DNA of 64,000 bases, taken from contig JAPVLO010000059.1 in assembly GCA_027257055.1 (NCBI GenBank), forward strand, positions 3,410,001 through 3,474,000. Direction: 5' to 3'. Source of the DNA: Cephalopachus bancanus (lineage: Eukaryota; Chordata; Mammalia; Primates; Tarsiidae). Positions 1 through 9,190 of the stretch are shown here, piece by piece. Position 1 is the stretch's first letter; each line of letters begins with the position of its first letter. The notes under the pieces are model-generated. The model saw nothing but the letters and a program-made list of their open reading frames with translations, ran no database searches and was not told the DNA's origin. The position numbers and the translations under genes are program-made.

Positions 1-247
1 CTTTCTGACTGCATTTCTTCTGTTCAAATCAATTTCATGGCACTTTATCAAGGCAACTAGACTTTTTAAGTTTTGCAAAATAAATATTTCTGATTTAAAA
101 GTTTTATTGTAGAAAGTTTAAGAGTATAAGAAATTTAAAGAAGAAAAACAATCACTGGCAATTTTACCATCCTGAGATCACCATTAGAAATATTTTACTG
201 TATTTCCTTCAAATCACTTTAACATGTATATAGTTTTTTGTTTGTTT

Positions 248-526
248 GTTTTTGAGTTGGAGTCTCACTCTGTCGCCCAGGTTGGAGTGCAGTAGCACAC
301 TCCCGACCACCCCAGTGTCAACCTGCTGGGCTCTGGTGATCCTTCCACCTCAGCCTTCCAAGTAGTGGGAAACACAGGTGCTTGCTTCCACGCCCCTAAT
401 TTTTTATTTATTGTAGAGACGAGGTCTCGCCAAATTGTCTTGGCTAGTCTCAAACCCATGGGCTCAGGCAATCCACTCACCTCAGCCTCCCAAAGCGCTG
501 GGATTACAGGCTGACCGAGCCTGGCC
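248..526 (-). mobile_element. Alu SINE
   Basis: Reverse-complement Alu that starts with the poly(T) tail and TGAGTTGGAGTCTCACTCTG and ends CCGAGCCTGGCC. Both arms are present. It is a young, lineage-type copy. Confidence 0.9.
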
Positions 527-722
527 AGTTTTTTTTTTTTTTTTTAATAAAGTTGAGCTAGGACTATGTATTTAAATTTTTGTTCTGACTTTACAGAGTA
601 AGGTAAGCATTTTTTTCCATGTCTTTATAAACATAATTTTAATGGCTATGCAATAAGCTACAATATTGATAGTAGGTTTTTCACCACATTGGTGTGTATC
701 TATAATATGCTATCATAAATTT

Positions 723-1008
723 TGCCTGGTGCAATGGCTCAGGCCTATAATCTTAGCACTTTGGGAGGCTCTTGAGCCCAGGAGTTTGAGACCAGCCTGG
801 GCATCACAGTGAGATCTCACCTCTACCAAAAAAAAAAATTGGCTGAGTGTGATGGCGCGTGCCTATAGTCCCAGCTACCCAGGATGCTGAGGTGGAAGGA
901 TTGCCTGAACCTAGAAGGTCTAGGCTGCTGTGAGCCGTGATCATTCTGATCACGCCACTATACTCCAGCCTGGGTGACAGAGTGAGACCCTGACTCAAAA
1001 AAAAAAAA
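723..1008 (+). mobile_element. Alu SINE (older, AluJ-like)
   Basis: Forward Alu from TGCCTGGTGCAATGGCTC to a poly(A) tail. Part of the left arm is missing after GGGAGGCT. The right arm is GATCATTCTGATCACGCCACTATACTCCAGCC. It lacks the markers of the young copies. Confidence 0.85.
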
Positions 1009-1214
1009 GAGATATTCATTTCTGATGATTTCTGTTTTAAGAGAGTACTAACAGTTCAATTTCTAGGCCAAAACATATGAACATTTTTGAGGCTCTTGAT
1101 ATATACTGGCCAATTGTTTTCCAGAACATTTATAACAATCCATACTCTACTGGGAATATAGAAGTACCCACTTCACTGTATGTTTACTAGCATTTAATAT
1201 TATCAATGTTGTTT

Positions 1215-1640
1215 CTTCCATCAATAACTAGAGGCTATTTCCACCTCCTCTTGAATGTGGTCTGGCCATGTGACTTGCTTTTACTAGTCAAATGCAATGG
1301 AAGTAATGCCATACAACTGCTAAATCTGGGACTCCAGATGAAGCTTTTACTCTCACTCTCCTACTGCTCTGAGACAGCAGAAGTCAATAGGTGAAGTTTG
1401 AGCTGCTCCAGCCAACAGCCAGCACCAATTGCCAGGCATGTGAATGAGGCCCTCTTAGATCACGCAGCTCCACTTGAGCCACAGGATACTGGTGCTGTAG
1501 TTGCGTGAATGACTTCACATACAACCAGCAGAAGAACTGCCCAGCTGAGCCTAGCCCAAACTTCTGTCCTACAGAATCAAGAACAAATAAAATGTTTGCT
1601 GTTTTAAGCTACTAAGTTTTAGAATACAACACTAAATGAC
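1215..1640 (+). mobile_element. Old solo LTR, MaLR/MLT1-like
   Basis: The string of motifs is typical of ancient mammalian MaLR-type LTRs: TCTGGCCATGTGACTTGCTT, then CAGCCAACAGCCAGCACC, and a polyadenylation region AATAAAATGTTTGCTGTTTT followed by AAGCTACTAAGTTTTAGA. It is heavily diverged and no internal retroviral sequence is attached. The family name is from memory; the exact subfamily is undetermined. Confidence 0.5.
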
Positions 1641-1835
1641 TGACAAAGTAGATCTAGTTTCAGAAGCTTGAGTCTTCAGTTGTTTACAATCTCAATCACT
1701 TCAACTAAATCACTTATTTCTAATCACTTAATTCTAAATCATTTAGTAGTCCCTGCTTCCTTTTTTGGAAAACGTAGATTTTTACTTATCTGTCACCATT
1801 GTTCCAGGTTTCAAGTTTCAATAAATAAAAACTTA

Positions 1836-2285
1836 GGTCAGCGTGGTAGCTCATGACTATAATCCTAGCACTTTGGGAGGATGAGGCAGGAGAGGAGGAT
1901 CACTTGAGCTCAGGATTTCAAGATTAGCCTGTGCAACATAGTGAGACCGTGTCTCTCTCGCTCTCTTTTTTTTTTTTTTGAGTTGAAGTCTCACTCTGTC
2001 GCCCAGACTTGAGTGCAGTGGCAGGCTCCCAGCTACTGCAGCCTCTACCCGCTGGGCTCTGGCGATCCTTCTGCTCAGCCTTCCAAGTAGCTGGTACTAC
2101 AAGCGTCACTACCAAGCCCAGCTAATTTTTTGATTTATTGTAGAGATGAGGGCTTGCCAAGTTGCCCAGGTGGGTCTCGAACCCGCAGGCTCAGGCAGTC
2201 CACTCACCTTGGCCTCCCAAAGCGTGGGATTACAGGCTGAGCCACTGATCCCGGCAGAGACCTGGTCTCTTAAAAAAAAAAAAAA
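1836..2285 (+). mobile_element. Left-arm Alu monomer (FLAM-like), split by another Alu
   Basis: The left part (1836-1965) runs to GTGAGACCGTGTCTCT. The right remnant (2257-2285) resumes at GAGACCTGGTCTCTT plus poly(A). The interruption is the reverse Alu at 1966-2256. The repeated GAGACC..GTCTCT on both sides (1943-1956, 2257-2270) looks like its target-site duplication. Confidence 0.75.
1966..2256 (-). mobile_element. Alu SINE inserted in a FLAM monomer
   Basis: Full-length reverse Alu with poly(T) first and ending GAGCCACTGATCCCGGCA. It carries the lineage markers GATTTATTGTAGAGATGAGG and GATTACAGGCTGAGCCAC, and sits inside the older forward monomer. Confidence 0.9.
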
Positions 2286-2288
2286 AAA

Positions 2289-2422
2289 AGGCTGGGCACG
2301 GTGGCTAACATCTATAATCAGGCAGTTTGGGAGGCTGAGGTGAGAGAATTGCCTGAGCCCACAGGTATGAGACCAGCCTGAGCAACTTGGCGAGACCTCA
2401 CCTCTTTAAAAAAAAAAAAAGA
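2289..2422 (+). mobile_element. Left-arm Alu monomer
   Basis: Starts GGCTGGGCACGGTGGCTAAC and ends at poly(A) after CGAGACCTCACCTC. Only the left arm is present. It follows the split monomer directly, giving three Alu-type units in a row. Confidence 0.8.
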
Positions 2423-2648
2423 GGACCCAACTTAAAGAGGCATAAAGGCTTTTGAGGCCGAATCAGCTTATAGAAAGTGGCTTTTGATGACATCTTATGG
2501 ACAGCTGAGCACCAAAGGAGGAATGAGAATAGCTACTAAGGTCCGCAAGCCTCATTCTAGTTATAGACACACAGATACAGATTCTGGAGACCTTTTAAAA
2601 GACTAAGAATTCATGTTTGGAGATAACCTTAAAACTTCTAGGGCTTTT

Positions 2649-2950
2649 GGCCAGGTGCAGTGGCTCACACTTCATGCAATTTGGGAGGCCGAAGTGGTAG
2701 GATCCTGTGAACTAGGAGTTTGAGATCAGCCTAGGTAACACAGTGAGGACTTGGCTGTACTAAAATAAAAAAACTAACTGGGTGTGGTGGCACATGCCTG
2801 TAGTCCCAGCCACTCCGAAGGCTGAGGCGGAGGATCACTGGAGACCAGAAAGTTGAGGCTGTTGTGAGCTGATCTTGCCACTGATGCACTCTAGCCTGGG
2901 GACAAAGTGAGATCCTGCCTCAAAACAAAAAACTAACAAACAAATTCAAC
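2649..2950 (+). mobile_element. Alu SINE (older)
   Basis: Forward Alu from TTGGCCAGGTGCAGTGGCTC to an A-rich tail with CAAA and AACA units. It is diverged, with an indel in the left arm. Confidence 0.85.
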
Positions 2951-3028
2951 CAAACAACAACAACAAAAAACTGGGCTTCAATTAGGGCTTTTAAAGACCA
3001 CTGCAAGCATGCAGCTTAACCCTTGAAA

Positions 3029-3162
3029 GGGGTCTCTGTTGCCCAAGTTGCAGTGCATTGACATGATCATAGCTCACTGCAGCCTCGAATTCCTAGGTTT
3101 CTCCCACATCCAACCTCCCTAAAGTGCTGGGATTACAGGCATAAGCTATCACTTGGCCTAAA
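3029..3162 (-). mobile_element. Partial Alu SINE
   Basis: Reverse fragment of about 134 bp, from GTCTCTGTTGCCCAAGTTGC to GATTACAGGCATAAGC. It is monomer-sized and well diverged. Confidence 0.75.
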
Positions 3163-3220
3163 AGTAGTTTTTGTTGAGGCACCTTGATGGATGCTCATAG
3201 GCTATAAAATTAAGAAGTGT

Positions 3221-3510
3221 CAGTCGGACTCGGTGGCTCAGTCTGTAATCCCGTGCCTTTGGAAGGCTGAGGTGAGTGGATTGCCTGAGCCCACGGGTTC
3301 GAGACCTGCCTGGGCAGCGAGACCTCATCTCTACAATAAATCGAAAAATCAGCCGGGCGTGGTAGCGCATGCCTGTAATTCTGGCTACTTGGAAGACTGA
3401 GGCGGAAGGATTGTCGGAGCCCAGCAGGTCAAGGCTGCGGTGGCCGGGAGCGGCCACTGCACTCCAGTCTGGGCGACAGAGTGAGACTCCAACTCAAAAA
3501 AAAAAAAAGA
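3221..3510 (+). mobile_element. Alu SINE, 'GCCTTT / deleted AACTTGG' subtype
   Basis: Full forward Alu. It carries CCGTGCCTTTGG in place of CCAGCACTTTGG, GGGCAGCGAGACC (AACTTGG deleted) and GGGAGCGGCCACTGC. The tail begins GACTCCAACTC. It belongs to the marker-linked subtype described in the findings. Confidence 0.9.
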
Positions 3511-3520
3511 AATGTTTTTC

Positions 3521-3832
3521 GGCCGGGCTCGGTGGCTCAGCCTGTAATCCCAGCGCTTTGGGAGGCCGAGGTGAGTGGATTGCCTGAGCCCACAGGTTCG
3601 AGACCTGCCCGGGCAACTTGGCGAGACCTCATCTCTACAATAAATCAAAAATTAGCCAGGTGTGGTAGCGCGCGCTTGTAGTTCTGGTTACTTGAAAGGC
3701 TGAGGCGGAAGAATCGCCGGAGCCCAGAGGGTTGAGGCTGCGGTGGCTGGAAGCATGCCACTGCCCTCCATTCTGGGCCACCGCCCTCTAGTCTGGGCGA
3801 TGAAGTGGGACTCCAACTCAAAAAAAAAAAAG
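3521..3832 (+). mobile_element. Alu SINE with duplicated 3' segment
   Basis: Starts CGGCCGGGCTCGGTGGCTCA and carries GGGCAACTTGGCGAGACC. Near its end the 'CCACTGC..CTCCATTCTGGGC' stretch is followed by a second similar unit 'CCACCGC..CTCTAGTCTGGGC', a small internal duplication. It is separated from the preceding Alu by only about 10 bp. Confidence 0.9.
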
Positions 3833-4340
3833 AAGTGTCTTTCAATTTTAATACATTTCTGCACCCCTGCCCCTCCCAGAAAAAGAGGCATAAGGAGTAA
3901 GAGAAATTTACCAATTCAAGTAACTGAAGAGTCAAGGAGTTGATCTGACTTCAGGCTCGACTTAATTCGAAGACTCAAATTATGATATCCGAGGTTTGTG
4001 AGCCCCCTCACTTCCCTAATCTGCTTTCTTCTCTGTCCCAGCTTCAGCCTCAGGTGAGCTCATCCCAAGTTGAGCCCTCCCTGCCATTCAAGGCTTAAGT
4101 TCAACTAGCCTGGCAAATCCAAGAGGAAGTTTGACTCTCAACGGACCAACTGAAAACATGTGCCCATCCCCAGGCCAGTCAAGCCAGAGGGATGAGATGC
4201 TTTTAGCGGTCAGGACTACAGCACATGTCTGTGCTGAGCCAGTGAGGTGGACAGGAAGACTGTAGGGGTGAGGGAAGAAAGGGTTAGACTTACCATGGTC
4301 GCCTGGGGAGACTGACACAAAGGAAAACTGAGATACTATT

Positions 4341-4630
4341 TTTTTTTTTTTGAGTTGGAGTCTCACTCTGTTGCCCAGGCTGGAGTGCAGTGGCACGCTC
4401 CCGGCCACCACAGCCTCGACCTGCTGGGCTCCGGTGATCCTTCCACCTCAGCCTTCCGAGTAGCTGGAACTACAGGTGCGCGCTACCACGCCTGGCTAGT
4501 TTTTTTGATTTGTTGTAGAGATGAGGTCTCGCCAAGTTGCCCAGGCGGGTCTTGAACCCGCGGGCTCAGGCAATCCACTCATCTCAGCCTCCCAAAGGTG
4601 CGGGATTACAGGCTGAGCCACCGAGCCCAG
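4341..4630 (-). mobile_element. Alu SINE with perfect 13-bp target-site duplication
   Basis: Full-length reverse Alu. CTGAGATACTATT occurs at 4328-4340 and again at 4631-4643, an exact duplication expected from L1-mediated insertion. The element is little diverged. Confidence 0.95.
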
Positions 4631-4727
4631 CTGAGATACTATTACTAGAAATAAAGAAATGGAAGCTAAGCAAGCAGAAAATAACAGATGTTCACTTATT
4701 ACATAGGCTAGCTGAACAGACAGTAGT

Positions 4728-4975
4728 AATAGCTTACATTTATTAAATGCTTATTAGGTGCCTATCACTGCTCTAAGTACTTTACGTACATTAATTTCTT
4801 TTAATCCTCTCTATTTAGGAATAGGTGCAGTTAGGTGCAACATTCCTACTTTACAAATGAGGAAGCCAAGGTACAACGTGGTTTAAGTCACCACAGTCAT
4901 GCATATATAAGTAACATCAGCACCCAACTAGACTGGCTTGAAAGCTATTGCCTTTAACTACCAGTCTATACTCAA
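4728..4975 (-). repeat. MIR SINE, reverse
   Basis: Typical reversed MIR order: ACATTTATTAAATGCTTATT, CACTGCTCTAAGTACTTTAC, TTACAAATGAGGAAGCCAAG, then GACTGGCTTGAAAGC in the tRNA-like part. Diverged ancient mammalian SINE. Confidence 0.75.
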
Positions 4976-4984
4976 AATAGGTCA

Positions 4985-5512
4985 CTGGCACTATGATTGG
5001 CAGAATTCTAATATGCATATAATTATACCTCTTGATGTATAATTCCCTCTTCTTGTAAATGGGTAGCACCTGTGAACAGGGTGGATAGCTACTTCTTTGA
5101 TTAGGTTGTTATACGGCAAAAGTGATAGGATAGTCACTCTCAGGACTCCTTTATAGCCAACTGTATGAGGATTCTCCGGCTAGGTCTGAAGGAATACACT
5201 GTCATGTTGTGAGAGAACCATGTAGCTTGTACTGAGAGCAACCCCTGGCCAACAACCAGTAAGAAATTAGGAATCTCAGTCCGACAGCCGGAAGGATCTG
5301 AATTCTGTTACTAACCTGAATGTGCTTGGAAGAAGAGTATCAGCTCCAGATGAGAAGGCCTGGCCCACACCTTGATTTCAGCCTGATGAGACCTTGAGCA
5401 GAGGACCCAGTCATGCTGTGCCCAAACTTCTGACCTCTAAAAATTGAGACATATTAAATATATATTCAGTTTTAAGCTGCTAAATCTGGGGATAACTGGT
5501 TACCAATATCAG
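4985..5512 (+). mobile_element. Old solo LTR, MaLR/MLT1-like
   Basis: Motifs of an ancient MaLR-type LTR: GCACCTGTGAACAGG, TTATACGGCAAAAGTGATAG, ACACCTTGATTTCAGCCTGA, CTTCTGACCTCTAAAAATTG, and a terminal TTTTAAGCTGCTAAATC. No internal region is seen. Subfamily not assigned. Confidence 0.5.
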
Positions 5513-6049
5513 CACCTCTTTGTAGCCTTCTTTCCTTCCTATCAGAATAGCTAGATTCTTCTTCCTTTGACACTCTCAGTGTCCTTCACACCAACTCTGC
5601 ACACTATTGTACTGTCCCACATCATCTGCGTTGGGAGTTGTAATCACCAAATGGGAGAATGGCAGGGCCACTGTCAGGTAATTTTTGTGGTACTACTACT
5701 TGAAATAGTGTCTTGATGTGCATGAGCTGCTTTGTAATTGTAGAATGAATGAAAAGGCGTCTGTATGGTATGCATGTAAAAATTCATCTTTTGTAGCAAC
5801 TGGGGGGACCTGAGTTGCACTTCCAAGTGCAGTTTGGGTAAACTTCAGCCAGAGGCCCAGGACAGCCAGGGGCCCAGATTTAATTTGCCACGAAATTTTA
5901 GTAGGGGGCTTCCTATACTACTTGGATAGTGTTAATTCACTCTTCAAACCCATGTGAGGTTCTCCCACTCTGAGCCTGTTTCTTTCCATTCCACATATCA
6001 GTGTCATTCTCAAACCATCATTTCTTTGCCTTTTCCCAGTTGTGGAAGC

Positions 6050-6640
6050 AAACAGGCCTGGGTTAGGAATCTCAGCTCTGCTGCTTCACTAGCTGGAGAC
6101 CCATCATTTTACTCTTGTGAGCATAATTCCTTGTCTGTAAAATGGGGAGAATAATTCTTTTTTTTTTTTTCTGTTGGAGTCTCACTCTGTCGCCCAGGCT
6201 GGAGTGCCGTGGCCACTGTAGCCTCAACCTGCTGGGCTGAGGCAATCCTTCCACTTCAGCCTTCCAAGAAGCTTGAACTACAGGTGCACACCACCATGCC
6301 CTGCTAATTTTTAAATTTTTATTGTAGAGATGAGGTCTCGCCAAGTTGCCCAGGCTGATCTCGAACCCCTGGATTCAGGCAATCCTCCCACCTCTGCCTC
6401 CCAAAATGTTGGGATTACAGGCATGAGCCACCAAGCCTGGCCAATAATTTTTTACAACTTGCAGAATTGTTAAGGACTCCATGAGAGAATGTAGCATGTA
6501 CTTAGGGAGATAAGCTCCCATAAGGCTGTGGACCTTGTCCTTTTTGTTCATGGCTGTGTTCCCAGTGTGTCCTGCACACAGCGGGTACTCAATACATTTA
6601 TCGAATGAGCAGTTTATGGGAAGAATTCAGTAGAGTGCCC
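6050..6640 (+). repeat. MIR (6050-6155) and L2-like tail (6520-6610), split by an Alu
   Basis: 6052-6155 has the MIR pattern: CCTGGGTTAGGAATCTCAGC, TAGCTGGAGACC, CTTGTCTGTAAAATGGGGAG. It is interrupted by the reverse Alu. Downstream, GTTCCCAGTGTGTCCTGCAC and ACTCAATACATTTATCGAAT resemble an L2 or MIR 3' end. Confidence 0.6.
6158..6442 (-). mobile_element. Alu SINE
   Basis: Reverse Alu with flanks AATAATTCTTTT and AATAATTTTTTA, a probable target-site duplication. It lies inside a MIR. Confidence 0.9.
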
Positions 6641-7400
6641 AGTAGACGCTAAGCATTCCACAAAGGGCAGCTTTCATTATGTCCATTTGTCAGAGGAAGA
6701 AACTCACCTGAGGATGCTGACGAAGTTTTAGCAGTGTATCACTCAACCTCTGAAAAGGTAGCCATACATGCTGGGGTAATTCCAACCTGTCTCAAAGCTG
6801 CTCCTGACGAATGGCTATCCCTTAAATACAACACTTCCAAGAAAACTGGCCCTCGCAGGCATTTATGAGGGAGTCAGGATTCCAACAAAACCAGGAAAGA
6901 CCAAATTCCAAAGCAAACAAATTCGCCTTATTCCCCACCCTGGGGGAGGGTGTTCACCCCCGTTCTGCTAAAGATAGAGCCCGGGCTCTCCCCGAGAACT
7001 TCCTGGCTTTTATTAGTTTATAATCCCAAACGTAACTTTTCAAAGCCTTTTCTGTTGGAAGTGTGGGTGTGAAACTGCTTCCCTAATCACATCTTGCGGG
7101 AGGATCTCCGAACATCTGTATATTATTTGAAAACCTAGCATCCGGTTGGGATGTTTGGGTGGGTGGGGGACCTTGGGTGGGTGGCGGGATGAAACAGCAG
7201 GGTCACGTTTAAAACACGTCAAGATCGTTTTTAAACAGAGGCAGAAAAATTAGGCAAAAATTACCAAAGGCTAATTACCTTGGCTCAATTACACATTTAA
7301 TCAAAAGCCCGCCTCCCCCACTTGAGCCCCAGCGTAAGAAGAGAAAATAGGGCGCTTAGAAGTCTAAGTGATAAAGATCTTCTCCCCCGAGAGCCCAGGG
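6640..7400. other. Repeat-poor promoter-distal flank
   Basis: No repeat or gene recognised. Composition changes from ordinary AT-rich DNA to GC-rich towards 7400. A GGGTGGG repeat tract lies at about 7155-7185 (GGTGGGTGGGGGACC, then GGGTGGGTGGCGGG). Low repeat content next to a CpG island fits a regulatory flank, but that is inference. Confidence 0.4.
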
Positions 7401-8369
7401 ACAAAACTCATTACAGATAAGCCTAGTCCTCCCATTTCCCCCGGACGCCTCTCCCCGATTGTTAAAGCCGCAGCCGCCCCCGGGTAGGCTGCCAGGAAAT
7501 CAGTCCTGCCCCGCGGCGCCGCTTTCACCCTGCAGGGGGTAAGAGGCGCGCTTCCTGCGTCCTTCCCGCCGCCAAGCCCGGGTGCGGGGACCCTTTCCCG
7601 ACGAGCTGCGAGTAGGGGAAAGTCCGCCACCGATCCTTCACGGCGCCGGGAAAGGGGGGTTCGAGGGGCTGGGTTTTGCAAGCCTGGGATCGATAACCCT
7701 CCCCTCCCCCCTCTCCCCAGTCGCGGACTGGACCAATGGAAGCCCGAAAAGGAGGGGGAAAAAAAAAATTAAATCTCAACGCAGCCGGAGTGCTAGGGCC
7801 GTTCGGCTTTGTTTCCAGGCGGGAGAAAGCTCTGGGCTTGGGGCACGAGCAGGGGGCGCGAGCGGTGCGCCTCGCCGCGACACTGCAGCGCGCTGAAGCC
7901 GAGCAGGAAACCCCGTGATTCTAAAAAGGCAGCTGGCGGCCCTCCTTTCTCCGGCTCCGGCCCAGGGGCCCCTCAAATCTGGGATCCGCGAGCTCTGCGG
8001 ACGGGGGATCTCGCAAAGCCTGGGCGCCGCGCGGCGTCTTTAAGAGCTTGAACAACAGGAATCTGGCAAAAGACACGCCGGCCCCAGAAGGCAGGCTTTC
8101 TCCCCTCTCCCTCCGAGAGAATCGCCCCCCGCCCTCAAACTGGCCCAGTAGCGGCCGCAGCCCCGGGGGGCGCGCGGGGAGAGCGGAACTGTGACACCCC
8201 TGGCAGGCGGGAGCTGAGCGCGGCTGCTTTAAGAGCGCGAAGCGCGCGCGCCCGCCGCCAGCTGCCCCGGGCCGCGCGCCCCCGCCGCCACCGCGCGCCC
8301 CTGCTCGCGCGCCTCCGCCGCCGCGCGCTCCCTGCTCGTTCGCTAGCTCGCCGGCTTTAAAGTCTCTGC

Positions 8370-9105
8370 CAGGATCCATGCTCACATGTTACTTCCTGTA
8401 TGGAGGCATGGCCAGTTTCCAGCCCCGCGCTCCCCGTTCCTCCCCAGCCTGCGCCGGAGCCACAACTTTCAGGAGCATGGACTGAAGGCGCCCTCGCCCC
8501 AGCGCCCCTCTGAGATCCTTTGTGTTTTCCTCCGTTTCCTCCGGCCGTTTCTATTTTGGGGGGCTCTCCGCTCCCCCCCGCCTCTCCCCTCCCCTTCCCT
8601 CTCGCAAACATGCCTCCTTCCTTCCCGGGGCCCTGGAAGGAGCTGCCTGCCTGAAACCCGGAGACGCCGCGCCGCGCTCAGCCCCGCCGCCGCCCGCCGG
8701 CTCCCGGGCTGCGCTGCGCTGCCGACTCAAGTTGGGGATCCTCGGCTGCTTGCCGCCGTCGCCTCCTGCGGTTCCTGCCCGCCCCGGGCCCGGAGCATCG
8801 CCGCCGGCCGCCGACTCATCGCCCTGCACGCTCGGCTCCCTCCTTTTTGAACGGAAAGCAGCCCATCTCCGCCGCGAGGATCGTCCCCAACGTGGCTCCG
8901 CGTTCCCGGTCACTTTTTGAGATTTTCCGGGGGGCGCTCGGCGGCTTCCCGGATTCCAAGGGGACTCGGGCCGCCGAGCGCGGGGGGCCCGTGGAGCGGG
9001 CGAGCCGGGGAAGCGCCCCGGTTTAGCGGAGGCTCGCACGGAGACACGAACTTATTCAACAAGTTTACCCCCCTGCTTTCCTCTTTTCGATGTGCGTTTT
9101 CGGAC
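8370..9105 (+). other. PTPRG: PTPRG 5'UTR (start approximate)
   Basis: GC-rich leader upstream of the coding start. It holds upstream ATGs at 8378 (35 codons, stop 8483), 8386 (154 codons, stop 8848), 8400 (37 codons, stop 8511), 8610 (14 codons, stop 8652) and 9090 (out of frame, open through exon 1). The in-frame TGA at 8848-8850, with no in-frame ATG between it and 9106, fixes the main start. A pyrimidine tract (about 8569-8604) is rich in CCCC and CTCCCCTCCCC. The 5' boundary is a guess. If transcription starts downstream of 8400, the first three uORFs vanish. Confidence 0.55.
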
Positions 9106-9190
9106 ATGCGGAGGTTACTGGAACCGTGTTGGTGGATTTTGTTCCTGAAAATCACCAGTTCCGTGCTCCATTATGTCGTGTGCTTCCCCG
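9106..9190 (+). CDS. PTPRG: PTPRG exon 1, coding part: signal peptide of receptor-type protein tyrosine phosphatase gamma
   Basis: Twenty-eight codons plus one base, beginning [15 protein letters not shown] and ending VVCFP, then a phase-1 donor at 9191 (CCG|GTGAGT). I recognise this as the N-terminus of PTPRG, a single-pass plasma-membrane receptor with an extracellular carbonic-anhydrase-like domain, a fibronectin III domain and two cytoplasmic phosphatase domains (all in later exons, outside this window). What is visible is a signal peptide: basic RR at residues 2-3, then a hydrophobic core WWILFL and more hydrophobic residues to position 27. The start is supported by a purine at -3 (G9103), an in-frame stop upstream at 8848, and location in a CpG island. 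The G left at the donor would begin the next codon; Val (GTN) is expected from the known protein, which fits. No break is seen. Confidence 0.93.

Larger units (their letters stand above)
1..7400. other. 5' intergenic flank of PTPRG
   Basis: No credible gene is visible here. Open frames are short and most lie inside Alu copies. The stretch is Alu-rich with two MaLR-type LTRs, MIR and L2 fragments (listed separately). In human the neighbour on this side is FHIT, far upstream; nothing of it is seen here. 1-235, 1010-1205, 2425-2645, 3835-4327 and 5515-6045 carry no feature I recognise. Confidence 0.7.

Noticed and set aside
3600..3660. B-box-like GGTTCGAGACC sequences considered as tRNA genes
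   Set aside because: Each lies within an Alu; no cloverleaf or acceptor stem.
7364..9039. Several other 80-160 codon frames on both strands of the island
   Set aside because: Same compositional effect. Only the 85-base segment ending in a splice donor matches a real protein.
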